Of a stretch of DNA of 64,000 bases, positions 45,099 through 57,128 are shown in pieces. The notes under the pieces were generated by a model. It saw nothing but the letters and a program-made list of their open reading frames with translations. It was not told where the DNA came from and made no database searches. Made by a program: the position numbers and the translations under genes. How positions within the stretch are numbered: position 1 is the first letter of the stretch; every line of letters starts with the position of its first letter. The stretch comes from Beverwykella pulmonaria (taxonomy: Eukaryota; Ascomycota; Dothideomycetes; Pleosporales; Melanommataceae): assembly GCA_001599595.1 (NCBI GenBank), contig BCHH01000003.1, forward strand, positions 2,833,151-2,897,150, given 5' to 3'.

Positions 45099-46854
45099 AG
45101 GTATGGTTGGATAAGATGGATGTAGTTGATGGTTTTATCATCGGAAGATGGTTTGGCCGGAGCTGACTATTTATACAAGTACGAGGCTTGATGTGAGTTT
45201 CTGTGAGGGGTTGATGGGTTGAAGGGTGAATGGATGCATGCTGTGCATGTGAATGGTTGATAACTTTGTGGTCGGAGCATCCTTTCGCCGAGCTGACTAC
45301 GGTCAGTATCCATGCTCATGAGTTATATATTGTTTGAGAGATTGAGCGCAGAGCAGTGAATTACAGTTATATGTAAAAATGGTTGATAATATTGTGGTCG
45401 GAAGGTGTTTCTTCCGGGTATGATTGCTCTTGATCTTCGCCTCTGGGTGGCGTGCTCTAAGGTTTCTGTTGCGCGAGACAACGAAAATAGACATGTGGGG
45501 AAAACTGGAGGAGGGTGGTATCTCACCCGTTCATGGTGCAATGCACAGTAGCTCTATGAAGTGGAGGGAAACTCTTCAAGCTTTCAGGATTGCAGCGTTG
45601 GAAGTGTGCATAAGGTTTTGACCATTCTCCAGCAGACCAGGAACGATATTGTAAGGTGCTTATCTCTTCGCGTGGGAATTCTACCCATGCTATCAGGCTC
45701 TCCGCTGTTCTATTGTCGTGTAACCTTCATATGCACATAGATCGGCCTAGCCAAACTTTCTCGTGTTGGTACAGCCACCACAATCAGGCATGCACCCCAG
45801 ATTGTGAAACTGCCACCACTTGGGCGTGTCGCAGCGTTCAAAAACCTCCTCTTCGTCGGCGGTGACAATATTAGCATGACGCCAGCAGGGTCTGGAAGCA
45901 TGATAAGTGATGAGGCTATTTGTGGGGAGGTTCCCGGAACCGTAAATGCTAGATTGGATTAGGCGCGTCGCCGTTTTCTGATGGGCGGGTCGGTAGGGGT
46001 GGAGCGGGGCAAAATGTTTGGTTAACAGCGCGCATAACCGCGGCAGGGCGAAAAGTTAAAAGTCACGATAGAAAATTCTCCTCAAACTCTGCGAAGACGG
46101 CGCGTTTGACGGCGCTCGAGTTTCTGTTATCTGCCAACACCTTTGAATTTCCCTAGCTGCTTGAAGCTCCAACACGGTCTTATCAGCTTGCTAGCGGACG
46201 AGGTAAGGGAATGACGCTCTAAATTGCTTAGCGAACTGATGCCAATACTTGCCAAGTGGCCAAGGGCGTGCGGCCAGGCGCACTTACACGAAGAGCGCAC
46301 ACGATGCAGCCTGTTTAGGAAGCTGAGATTACCCATCTAGCTCTGCGGAGAGCAGCACCGATTACTCGTTACCTGGCGATTGGAGCCGTAACGCCATGTA
46401 CTGTACATAAGACATGTGGCATCCCCGGCGGCCCGCACACAGTAGGTGCTTTTACTACTCTCCTCTCGATAATTCTTTTTAACTCTGCTCCCTCTTGGTC
46501 GGGCTTGGGTTACCTCAACTGTTGGGTGGCGGTCCGAGAAAGCCTCGTAACCTTACAGTGTGATCTGAGTAGTATAAAGCTTCAGCTACGCCTTCACGCC
46601 ATACCTTGTGCAACAATCCGGTCAGCTGTTCGAAATAGAAGGCCTCGAGGCTGTTCCCGCCTTGCCCTACATACATAGAGCGGTCGCTCCACGACACGAT
46701 TTCACGTCAGCGAAAGCTTGGTGTTTGACAAACAAGCTTCACTTTTCGACCCAACGCCCCTCCCGCCGCCGCCTACGTCGTTGCCGCGGCGCCAAGAAAA
46801 CGACCTCATAACTCAGCTTCGAAATACTTCCGCGGAGAGAATATTCAACCAAAG
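45099..46854. other. Intergenic region with imperfect short repeats
   Basis: 1.76 kb. At 45126-45402 a TGGTTGATAA..TTGTGGTCGGA motif recurs at roughly 125-bp spacing, with a GAGCTGACTA companion. The remainder to 46854 shows no gene and is presumably promoter of the permease. Confidence 0.4.
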
Positions 46855-48872
46855 ATGGGCCTTTTCAAGAGGAGCTCGGCTTCTGCCAGCGACTCGGATG
46901 GTGTCAGTCCGCACGGCGACCATGAGCTGGGCAAAACTGAATATACGACCGGCGCAGAGCCCATTGGAAACGATGGAGTTACCATCCATACTGACCATGA
47001 GCACCTCCACCGTGGACTCAAGTCGCGACATATTACTATGATTGCGATCGGTGGTGCGATCGGAACTGGTCTGATTATAGGTACTGGAAAAGCGCTGGCA
47101 CAATCCGGGTAAGAGGAGTGTAACTTTGCGCCTTTTCAGGAAACTAACAAGTTCAGACCCGGATCGATTCTTGTCTCGTACACTCTCGTCGGTCTCCTGG
47201 TTTATGTTGTCATGTGCGGTCTTGGAGAAATGGCTGCATGGCTCCCGCATGCCAGTGGTTTCGCGGGATATGCTACTCGTTTCGTCGACCCGGCTCTTGG
47301 TTTCTCCCTCGGATACACGTATTGGTTCAAATACATTATCGTCACGCCCAACAACCTCACTGCAGCCTCCTTGGTCATTCAGGAATGGAAACCGTCTACT
47401 GAAGTCAATCCTGGAGTGTGGATTGCCATTTTCTTGGTTGCAATCATCGCTATCAACTACTTCGGTGTTCGATTCTTTGGCGAATTCGAGTTCTGGCTCA
47501 GCAGCATCAAAGTCGTTGTAATTGTAAGGAACTCCGCGTTTTACTGCCGCGATTCATTTGTCTAACATAATTGCTACAGGTTGGCTTGATTTTCCTGTCC
47601 TTCCTTCTCGCGGTTGGAGCTGGCCCCAAGGGTGAAGCCACGGGATTCAAGTACTATAAGAACCCGGGAGGATTCAAGCCGTATCTCAAGACAGGTGATA
47701 CCGGAAAGTTCCTCGGTTTCTGGGCGTCCTTGATCAACGCCGTCTTCGCTTATCTCGGTAAGTTTCCTGATGATAATCACAGAGACTTTCGCATTCCCCA
47801 GCACTCCAGATTTATTAATTTCTTTCAGGGACCGAGCTCGTCGGTGTTACCGTTGGAGAAGCACAGAACCCCCGCAAGACCATTCCCCGTGCCATCAAGC
47901 TCACGTTCTACCGGATTTTGTTCTTCTACTGCCTCAGCGTTTTCTTCCTTGGCATGCTCGTGCCGTACAACTCCAAAGAACTGGCTTTTGCCAACAAGGC
48001 TGGCACCAAGGCCTCTGCGTCGCCCTTTGTCGTTGCTATCAAGCTCGCGGGCATCAAGCATCTTCCCGGCATACTCAACGCCTGCATCCTGCTCTTCACT
48101 TTCAGCGCAGCCAACTCTGATCTATACATCGCCTCGCGAACTCTTTTCGGATTGGCCGAGCAAGGTCACGCCCCACGTATCTTCCGCTATACCGACAAGC
48201 GCGGTGTCCCCGTGAATGCCCTGGGCTTCTCTTCGGCTTTCTCTTTACTCGCTTTAATGAACGTCAGAGATGATTCCAAGGTAGTGTTCGGGTACTTTGT
48301 CAACCTTGTTACGATCTTTGGTCTCCTGACCTGGATATCCATTCTGACTACCCATATATTCTTCGTCAAGGCTCGGAAGGCCCAGGGAATCACTGATGAG
48401 CAAATGCCGTATGTTGCGCCTTTCGGCCTGATTGGTTCTTACATTGCGCTGTTCTTCTGCTGCCTTATCGCTCTCACGAAGAACTTCGCGGTATTCGCGC
48501 ATGATCATTCGAAGGGTGGCTATGGAAACTTTGTAAGATATCCTCGCTTGCACGAATTCGCTACACCAAACTAACAGTATTCTAGGATTACAAGAACTTC
48601 ATCACTGGCTATCTTGGTATACCGTTATTTCTAATGTAAGCGCGTCTATACATTATTTCAACTGACCTGTACTGATGTCTTCAAGCATGATCTTCGGCTT
48701 CAAATGGTGGCACAAGACCGTTGGCGTCAAGCCTCACACAGCCGACTTCTACACCGGCAAAGACGAGATCGACCGCGAGGAGGCCGCCTTCCTGGCGCAC
48801 CAAGCGGCGACGAAGGGCAACAAGAAGGACGGCAATTGGTTCTACCGGACGTTCATCTCTTGGCTGTTCTAG
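46855..48872 (+). CDS. Amino-acid permease (YAT/APC family)
   Basis: Six exons, 46855-47108, 47157-47523, 47580-47757, 47829-48532, 48586-48635 and 48686-48872, encode 579 aa. A polar ~65-residue N-terminus leads to HLHRGLKSRHITMIAIGGAI and GTGLIIGTG, the TM1 signature of yeast-type amino-acid permeases. Also present are GEMAAWLP, the YWFKY segment, TELVGVTVGEAQNPRKTIPR in TM6 and its loop, and TFSAANSDLYIASRTLFGLA. About twelve membrane segments can be traced. The C-terminal tail is hydrophilic and rich in Lys/Glu, as needed for ubiquitin-mediated endocytosis in this family. It would import amino acids with protons at the plasma membrane; specificity cannot be assigned. Confidence 0.93.
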
Positions 48873-50510
48873 ATGCATTTGTTCGATTATCGGTGTTCAA
48901 GCGTATACCTCACTCACTATATCGTCGCGTATTTGGATGGAAGATAAATCACATGTTTGGTTCCTTATATGAGTGCCTCAAGAATGACAAGGAATATTAC
49001 TTTGGAGATTTAAGCCCTTTTGCCATATGAGTCTGCCTTAAACAGCTAGCTCAACTATCAGGTCTTCCTTTCGGTTGCACACATCTCCCCATAACCAGGA
49101 AATGGAACGCCGCTACTGCATCTCAATCATCTTTGCGAAAGTGGGCGGCTTTGTCGCTTTCATTGAGAGATCAGCGGATGATCAGTTCGGGCCTTTCAAA
49201 CTCTATTGCGTGCCCATGACATGTCTGCAGTTCAACAACCCAGAGAATTCTGAAAACCGGTCAATGTGAATGCTACTGCTGTCGATGTGTAAAACTGTCG
49301 GTGTGTAAAATGTTGGTCACAATATAAGTGTTGCCTTTTTTTTTTTTTTTTAAGCCGTTGAAAGCCTAGCGCAGGCATTCCATCCAGCTTCACAGCCCCT
49401 TCTCGTTTCATTCCAACATCACGTCCAACATCACGTCCAACATCACGTCCAACATCACGTCATTCCATTCACCGCGCAGTGGATGGCACCATAGTCCCTT
49501 CAAGTGTCCATCTTGTCGCATCGGCTGTCGGGTACCTACGGCTGGCGCCCATCGCTCGCAATCTCTCACCAGGCTACAGCTTGGAGTGTCACAAGCACCC
49601 AGGCGGGACCTCGAAAGAACGTCGAAGGGCACAGCTCCGACAGCGGAAAGCAAGGCAACCAGAGGGCGGGTATGACTGCTCCTTTTGGGATGCCCTCTTG
49701 AACTAGGCTCACTCCGTTCACGGCACAAGAGCAGCCTCGTCTCTTACGCCCCAACCAGGCAATCCGCTGACTTCACAATGGATTCGCCCTTGACGAGTGT
49801 CTAAATGTATGCCCCACAGCATATTTGGCATCGTCCCTCTGAATTGATATTGTACGGCGATGCCGGTGGAATCAGGAAGCCTTACAATTGCACCGTGCTG
49901 ACGGAAGACTCTATAGCCTTGAAATGACAGCTCAGTCCCCACAATGTATTTGCCTGCGCAAAAAAGGGGACATCAATCAACGTTAACATCTGAAAGGCAC
50001 ACGATCCACGCGACCTCCTTTCACCAATTATACTGATGTCGCGAGCAAAACTCCGAGCATCGGATTTCGCCTTTTCTCACCGCTGAGGGACCGGTGGCTG
50101 TACCATGGACCAATCTGACAACAAGCGCCCTCAAGCTTCGCGCTTCTCAGCGTAAAACGAAGCGTTTGATCCCAATAGGGCTGGATACCAAGATATATCC
50201 GCCGTTTGCCTTCTGCTACTCCGATCACCTGCACTTTTTTGTCAACGTCGAGACTCATGAAACTCGCTGTGCCATCGTCCTTTGGGCTGCAACACCAGCT
50301 ACGACGATACATACTGCAAAGCGACGAATCTCATTCATGGAATCTTGGGCGTGTGTGGAATGGCATCATCTTTGATGGACGAAAAGGGCTTCCGGAGCTT
50401 GGAGTAGGGCACCGCGATGTTTGCCCCCTTGGGCCCTAACCTCACGATGGGAGGGCAAGATCCAAGGCGCTCTGCGTGCTGTTCGTCCCTCAAGTCCTCA
50501 TGTTTTGTAG
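48873..50510. other. Intergenic region
   Basis: About 1.6 kb with no supported gene. It contains a T-run near 49335-49352 and a four-copy 12-bp repeat (separate entry). Confidence 0.45.
49413..49460. repeat. Four-copy 12-bp tandem repeat
   Basis: CCAACATCACGT is repeated exactly four times head to tail in intergenic sequence. Confidence 0.95.
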
Positions 50511-50953
50511 TATAAAGGTTGGTCGTCTCTTGAGAAGATTCTCTTTCATCATCATCAAGCCATCAAGTCTTCTACATTCAGATCCTCGTCTTCAGAAAGA
50601 TATCAAGTTGGTCCAGATATTCGAATTCAATCTTCGCACCCTCTCAGACTTCCTCTTCGTCTCGCATATTGTCCTCCTCTTTGGGTACTCGCTCAAACGC
50701 TGCTCCTTCTTCCAATTTAAATCAGCAGCAGCAACTCGATATACAACTTTACAATTTATTATCACCTCAACCCATCGTCGAGGACTCTTAATTTCGACAT
50801 CCTCCCTCGTACAAGTCCATCCTACGCCGGTATACCCCTTCGTCCATACCCTAGCCACTACAGTTCCCTTTGGATCAAGCAACCCGCTAGTACAGCGCTC
50901 AACTGCTTCACACCTCACCAACCGACCCTACTCAGACTTCGAGCTTCTTCAAC
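50511..50953 (+). promoter_or_regulatory. TATA box and long ATG-free leader of the zinc-finger gene
   Basis: TATAAAG at 50511 is followed by about 440 nt of C/T-rich sequence that contains no ATG until the start codon at 50954. This is the expected look of a long 5' UTR under selection against upstream starts. No splice-site pair was forced by frame, so a leader intron is possible. Confidence 0.5.
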
Positions 50954-51367
50954 ATGGCCAACGGAGAGGTCGTTCCTGAAGGTTGGTGGTTCTGCGGAGA
51001 CCAAACCTGCCAGCAGCCAAACAGCGTATCCCTCGCACCTATGAAGTGCTCAAGCTGTGGGCATACCCGGGATTCGTGCTGTCGCGAGGCCGGAGATCCA
51101 AAGCCTAGTCCAATTGGAATCTACAGCGAATCCATGTTCGACGGTCCTTCGGCTATGGACGTCATGGGGCAGCTTCCGCGCGTCATCCAGCATCAGTATG
51201 AGGCTCCACATTACAGCAGCTATCAATTCTCGAACCCATACGGCAATCCCTTCAATACCCTTTCCGGTGCTGGCTCTCCCGCTAATGGCTCCTGGACCTG
51301 CGATTGTGGCGCCTCAAACTCCAGCTTGACTCCGGACTTCTGTCCGGTTTGTGGACGCAGACGCTAG
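50954..51367 (+). CDS. Small protein with two RanBP2-like zinc-ribbon fingers
   Basis: A single 137-aa frame. The N-terminal finger is WWFCGDQTCQQPN...MKCSSCGH (Cys-x4-Cys...Cys-x2-Cys) and the C-terminal one is GSWTCDCGASNSS...FCPVCGRRR, both starting with an aromatic residue like RanBP2-type W-x-C fingers. The linker (about 50-110) is rich in Ser, Gly, Tyr, Pro and Asn. No enzyme domain is present. Such fingers bind RNA or ubiquitin in characterised proteins; nothing here decides between them. The long leader and T-rich 3' flank suggest a well-expressed, regulated transcript. Confidence 0.75.
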   Translation: MANGEVVPEGWWFCGDQTCQQPNSVSLAPMKCSSCGHTRDSCCREAGDPKPSPIGIYSESMFDGPSAMDVMGQLPRVIQHQYEAPHYSSYQFSNPYGNPFNTLSGAGSPANGSWTCDCGASNSSLTPDFCPVCGRRR

Positions 51368-53974
51368 GATTTATGCCCATATATGAGTTTAGATCTTTGA
51401 CATCTGACTTCCCATTCTCACATTCAATTTATTTTGCGCGTGAGATTTTTCTCATTGCCCCTTTCGCTGCCCCCTTCATGATCGTACCTTTTCTTCCTTC
51501 TGCCTGACCTTCTTTAGCCCTGTTTACCGTTTTTTCTTACTACCCTTTGTTACTTCATGTGCTCACCCTATGTAACTTCTCTTGTTTGCTTTTCGCTTTT
51601 TCATTCTACTTGTTATCCCCCTATTCCTTCGCTTCATGACTTACGATACCCGCAGCACTTGCTTTAGATAGTAAGCGCGCGTTTTAGAATATATCTTGCT
51701 TTATTATAAACACCATGTCCAGCCGTGAGCCGTTTCCATAAATTATATTTGTATTCTGCAAATGTTTATCCCCTGACACGCCTCTGTAAGAACTTCCTAG
51801 TTTGTCAGGGGAAGTGAGCAGCACAAAGACGAGATGAAGGTGAAGAATAGAGCCGCTTAGTCACTACACGATCGTTTGCGCCTGCGGTATGAATTGCTCC
51901 CGCGCGCCGTCTCCCAAACGCCACCCTTAATTGACAACCTAGGTACGGATAATCCCCCCACTAACGTCGCCAGGGCCTACTGGACAGCCGCCGCAATCAT
52001 GGTTCCGGATTCAAACGGTCCTCTCGTCCTAGATGTCCATCGAACCAATGCCCGGCGTCAGCCAAGCCACCACAAACTTGCCATCCAGCCCAATGAGCTT
52101 GAAGCACAGCCAACGAGACTTAGCGTATCTGTCACAAGCGAGACTTTCGCCACCGAAATCGCATAGACCTCTGTTCTCGGCTACTAGTTTGCATTGGACG
52201 CAGAAAGTTCCCCGAGTTACTGTAGAGTTATTGACTAACCAGTTGCTAGTCTCACCACCACTTCTCGCTTCTTGCAAACTTCCTGTAGCTTCCTTTGAGT
52301 AAGCTCGATACTGCAGGGCTGAGGCTCTGGAGAGGCTACCCATCCGTTATCAGAGCTATTTCGCACCACAATGTCGAAATGCTGAAATCTTCTGCGGCTT
52401 TGGCTTCGTTCACTTTGGCCATCCACCCACCCTTGTTACGGAGTGGGGCATCCGTTTCCGGCTCTGCTGCGTCAGACTCTTCTGCGGTGCTATCTTGTTC
52501 TGCAATACTACATCGCTTTATATGCCTGTACTATTCTACAGCGCTCCCGTGAAAGTTTGGTTGCTTTCGCTGCGCTAGCACTCTAGTTCGCTCTCTCAGA
52601 GATGCAAAGGCATCGGCTGCAGGAGAATTAATAGATCAAGTGTAGATTAAAGCTGGAGAGAAGGCATGAGAATAAGAACGGGGACAAGCTCTTCCGCCTG
52701 CGATGCGTGATTGTGCGAAATGACAGATGCAGAAAGTACTTTTCTCGATGCATTGAACTCCCTGTGTTGTGTGACGACTAATGACGAGAAACCGTGAGAT
52801 GTGCTTCCTGTCGGCCTGTGTCTACAGCTCGATCTTGCTACCGGATTTCCGCAGTGTCGATTGCTTTCTGCGTTACTAACACGCGGCAACCACCTGCACT
52901 CTCTACAAGCAGATCTTTGCACCGCCGTCTTGCCCACTGCATAGCGAGATTTTTCCACATCACTTCTCCTATTTCCTCCCATTCCCGCTCATACCCTCTC
53001 ACATGCCTCTTTTGGTACATGTGCGGTCATATACACGCTAGCCCTAAATAGGCGACCGTTAAGCGAGAGTGAATAGCCCGAATGCACTCGGTCCCCGAGA
53101 CCACATAACCTTATTTTCACCTCTCCACTTCTCTCCTCTTTCCTACGGATAGCGACGGATGCAAACCGTCGGCAGCCAAGCATCCGCCCGTTATTAAGCT
53201 ACATCCCACCCGTCCGCCTCTTTCTCACCTTCTCGTCATCCTGCCAAGCGCGGAAGTTGCCCGTGCCAACCATGCATAGCGAAACTTCAAGCAACTACCC
53301 AGTTAGGCAGCTCCTCACCCATCAGCCCGTCCTCAACGTGTGCCGTGAAGATCTTTATCTGCCGTAACCCCAACCCGGCTCGAATTTCCCCAGTCAAGCG
53401 GGGACCCCGGATCCGCTACTAGCTCTTCACCATCTCCTCAAAGCACTCCGTATGGCGTGAACGCTGCAAATTCTCCGCCAAGGGGCGTTTGTGCGAGATT
53501 GGCGTGCGTCAAAGGCGTTGCATCGAGGAATTTCGTGGCGTCGGCTCGGCGCACGTCAAAGGCGGATACGGGAAGTTGGTTTCAAAGGCCGAGGCACCTT
53601 TGATCCGGGAGTACGTGGCGGACTGAGGGCAGGTTTGAAAGCCGATCGGATGGGTTCCTCCTACGTGGGTGGAGCGTAGGTGGATACCGGGGAATCAGGT
53701 TATGGGGTGAGGGTAGTTATATGGGGGTTGTGCTCGAGACATACCCCGCGATGTTCGGACCCTGCCCAGATATGCCCAACGTTTAAAGCTCTTGGGAGAT
53801 CGGCATTAACTCTAAGTCACAGGCCATCTCATAGGCTTTTGCTCATTTTGTTTTGAAAACACATCTTGGTATTACTTCTTTCAGCGTGGATTCCAACTTC
53901 TTCAACACTGTCTCACACCCCTCTCCACCACCACTCTCACATACCACCTTCCTGACTTTCACACTTCTTTCACC
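51368..53974. other. Intergenic region
   Basis: 2.6 kb. About 51370-51660 is T-rich, probably 3' UTR of the zinc-finger gene. About 53820-53974 is the C/T-rich leader of the transporter. No supported gene in between. Confidence 0.45.
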
Positions 53975-55748
53975 ATGGAAAAATCCGAAGTCCTCAGATC
54001 CGATTCCCAAGACACTCCCCGAAGCACCTCCCCAGCGCCCATCGCCCACCATGGCGTCCCAAGATCCAAGTCGGCAGAAGTCGCTCGCATCGACGCGCTA
54101 GCCACCGCGCCCGGCGTCACTATGGCCTCTTTTGCGCACCTGGACGAGAAGAAAATCCTGCGGAAAATGGACCTGCGACTTATCCCCATGCTAGCTCTCC
54201 TATATCTGCTATCTTTCTTGGATAGGGGCAATATTGGAAATGCGAAAATTGAGGGACTGATCGAGGACCTGCACATGACTGGCCCGCAGTACAATTGGTG
54301 CTTGACAGTATTCTTCTTCACGTATGCAGCATTCGAGGTCCCGAGTAATCTGCTTTTGAAAAAATTGAGGCCCAGTATTTGGCTGCCGACGATTATGGTT
54401 GCATGGGGAATCGTTATGACGCTCATGGGTATCGTGCAGAACTACCATGGATTGCTGATTGCGCGCATCTTCCTCGGGGTTTCGGAAGCTGGGTAAGAAG
54501 ATTCATGATTTTAGATGGATTGATCAGGGGCTGACGAAAGGCAGGCTATTCCCTGGCGTTGCGTATTACATTACGATGTGGTATTGCCGGCACGAGGCAC
54601 AATTCCGACAAGCTCTATTCTTCAGTGCGGCATCTGTTGCTGGTGCGTTCTCTGGTTTGCTGGCTTATGGCATCGCGCACATGGATGGCGTTGGTGGTCT
54701 TGAGGGATGGCGGTAAGGACCTCACCTGCAATCGTAGACGCCAAAAATGCTAACGAGAAGCAGGTGGATCTTCATCTTAGAGGGAATCTTGACAGTCATC
54801 GTTGCTGTGCTCGCCTTCTTCGTGCTCCACGACTTCCCGGAGACGGCTACTTTCCTCACCGAGGAAGAGCGCGCATTCATCGTATATCGGCTGAAGTATC
54901 AAGGCCATCAAGTTGGTGACGAGGTGAAGGTTGCTCAGGACGATACGTTTAAGTGGAAGTATGTCAAGGCTGCGTTCCTTGACTGGCAGATCTGGACGAA
55001 CATATGGGTCTATTGGGGTTAGTCTGAAAGTACTTCATGATCCAAGACACGTCGACTTACAATGTTAGGAATTGTTGCTCCCCTATACGGGATTTCGCTC
55101 TTCTTGCCTACCATCATCAAAAGCCTCGGATACACCAGCTCGACCGCACAGCTCCTCACGGTCCCCATCTACATCACCGCGTCGATTCTAGCCGTGGGCG
55201 TTGCGTGGATTAGCGATCGCTTTGGCAAGCGGTTCCCGTTCATTCTAACTTGTCTGATCATTATGGCTGTCGGATTCATCATGTGCATCTCGAGCAGCAA
55301 GCCTGGCGTCATCTATGCCGGTGTCTTTATCGCAGCGTGCGCACTGTACCCAGCTTTCCCTGGGAATATCACATGGCTGTCAAACAACCTTGCAGGGTCG
55401 ACAAAACGTGCCACGGGTCAAGCTATACAAATCGCCATGGGCAATCTCGCAGGAGGTAAGTGTTCATTCGATTTCTATTGGCTTTATCGAGCCTAAGCTG
55501 ACGCTACACTAGCTATGGCATCGAACTTCTATCGATCCAAGGATGCGCCTCATTATGTGCTTGGTCACGCTCTTGAGCTTGGCTTCATCTGCGCTGGTAT
55601 TCTTGCGGTCCTGGTTCTTGTTTTCAATTATCGGAGGATCAACGCCAAGCGCGCGCGCCAGATGGCGGCGGGAGACCATAGCGGATATACTCCGGAAGAG
55701 ATGAGCGCGTTGGGAGATCGGGCTTTGACTTTCAGGTATTTCCTGTGA
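53975..55748 (+). CDS. MFS anion:cation symporter (Dal5/Tna1-like)
   Basis: Five exons, 53975-54492, 54545-54712, 54764-55017, 55069-55455 and 55513-55748, encode 520 aa. After a ~55-residue polar N-terminus comes KILRKMDLRLIPMLALLYLL then SFLDRGNIGNAKI, the TM1 signature of the allantoate/nicotinate permease family. Further hallmarks are ARIFLGVSEAGLFPGVAYY, YITMWYCRHE, RWIFILEGILTV, LHDFPETATFLTEEER and NNLAGSTKRATGQAIQIAMGN. The end (GDRALTFRYFL) is also typical. About twelve membrane segments are present. Substrates of this family are organic anions such as nicotinate, allantoate, pantothenate or biotin precursors; which one is not visible. The third intron has a GTTAGT donor. Confidence 0.92.
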
Positions 55749-55882
55749 GCTGGGCCTGCGTTAGTTCCTTAGTGTTTCCGGCGACAGATAGATCCAGTCT
55801 TACCTCGACTACGTATAGAGATTACATTCATCATGCATGCGCTCGCGGACCCGATCAAGATGGAGGTCGTTCACAGTGGCTT

Positions 55883-56701
55883 TCAGTAGTCCTGTATGCC
55901 AGTCTCGCCCGTGAGCATCTTCTCCTTGCCCTCGCCATCTGTATCAAAATCTGACTCCATGCTGTCAAACCACTTCTCTTGTATGTCCCGCTCTTCCTCG
56001 GGATCATCGTACTTGTGGTTCCCGTCCACCATTTTATAGTCAAAATCCTCATCGGCCCCTCGGAGAAACCGCTGCGTCATCTCATCCACCCACCACTCCT
56101 TCCCTTCTTCCTTGCTCATGGGCACGTCGTCTTTATCTTCCTCGAGTATTTCGCCGCCTGGCCCACGATTATACACGAATAGCGAGTCGGGATGCGGTTG
56201 GCTCAGCGCATCCTTCTTTGCTTCGGCGCGCCACAGATCTGTAGACATTTGCCCCGAGAACCCTTTCCGCCTGCCTTCGGCTTCGCGTTCGGCAGCGGTC
56301 TGGAAGCGGCGTATGAGGCGATCGTAGAGCAGTGGGTCGGCGAGCTCGAGGGAGGAGTCGGTGAAGTAATCGGGATGGATCTCAAGGTAGCGCTTCCGTC
56401 GATTCTTTGCCCTCAGTCTGTTCGACCGTTCGTCTTCGATTGGGTGTTCATCTTCCATATGCGTGTCATCCTTGCTCGTTTGCGCTTCTTCGTGCCTCAC
56501 AAGCGCAACTTCGGCGTTGCTTCCATGACCGTTGGAGATGGGGGGCTGTATGGGTTGCGCATGTTGCAGTGTGGTATTGGCAGGTCGGAAGGTGAGCGGC
56601 GCCATGGTGGGATCGCCCATCAGGTAGGGCATTCCGTCTGGGAACTGGAATGAAAGAAGGAGTGCGATTGAAGAGAGGGAAGTTAGAGGTCGCAACTCCA
56701 C
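55883..56701 (-). CDS. CCDC97-like protein
   Basis: A single frame of up to 272 aa. It carries the conserved core of coiled-coil-domain protein 97: NRRKRYLEIHPDYFTDSS, then ELADPLLYDRLIRRFQTAAE, followed by an acidic C-terminus with FLRGADEDFDYKMVD and EERDIQEKWFDSMES. Human CCDC97 is associated with the SF3B part of the spliceosome, which is knowledge of the family rather than evidence here. The start is uncertain: the first 23 residues are hydrophobic and unlike the family, and ATGs at 56632 or 56605 are good alternatives. The stop is 134 bp from the convergent transporter. Confidence 0.8.
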   Translation of the reverse strand: MELRPLTSLSSIALLLSFQFPDGMPYLMGDPTMAPLTFRPANTTLQHAQPIQPPISNGHGSNAEVALVRHEEAQTSKDDTHMEDEHPIEDERSNRLRAKNRRKRYLEIHPDYFTDSSLELADPLLYDRLIRRFQTAAEREAEGRRKGFSGQMSTDLWRAEAKKDALSQPHPDSLFVYNRGPGGEILEEDKDDVPMSKEEGKEWWVDEMTQRFLRGADEDFDYKMVDGNHKYDDPEEERDIQEKWFDSMESDFDTDGEGKEKMLTGETGIQDY

Positions 56702-57128
56702 ACCGCGATGGATGATGACGCCACAGCCAGCGCGCCACTACTGGCTTGGCACGCTTACACCAACAATACTGTGGGTAAGGTAATTAATCTCCATCTCCAA
56801 GCCCGGGTGTTTCATCCATGCTTCAAAACAACGAGCCACTCAGTGCGACAACAGCTGTCCTCTGGCTCATCTAGTCTCCGGGTCGCTCTCTTCTTGTTTT
56901 CGTGAATTTTCCGTCTACTTCAGCGTTCTCTTCCCTCTTCACAGACCTAGCTTGCGGCACAGCGGTCCGCGATAGCGAAAGGCATAGAGCGGCAGTTTCT
57001 TTGTCTTTTGATGTTCTGATATCTGGTCTTTTTGCGTTTCTGTGCAGATCCTCCATTTCTCCGCTTTTGGGTGTCAGGATACCCTTTGTATTGAATAATT
57101 TCAAGAGCTTGCACACAGACACCGCATC
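56702..57128. other. Divergent promoter region
   Basis: 427 bp between the CCDC97-like and aminopropyltransferase-like genes. It contains no supported gene; the stretch before 57129 looks like a C/T-rich leader. Confidence 0.4.
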
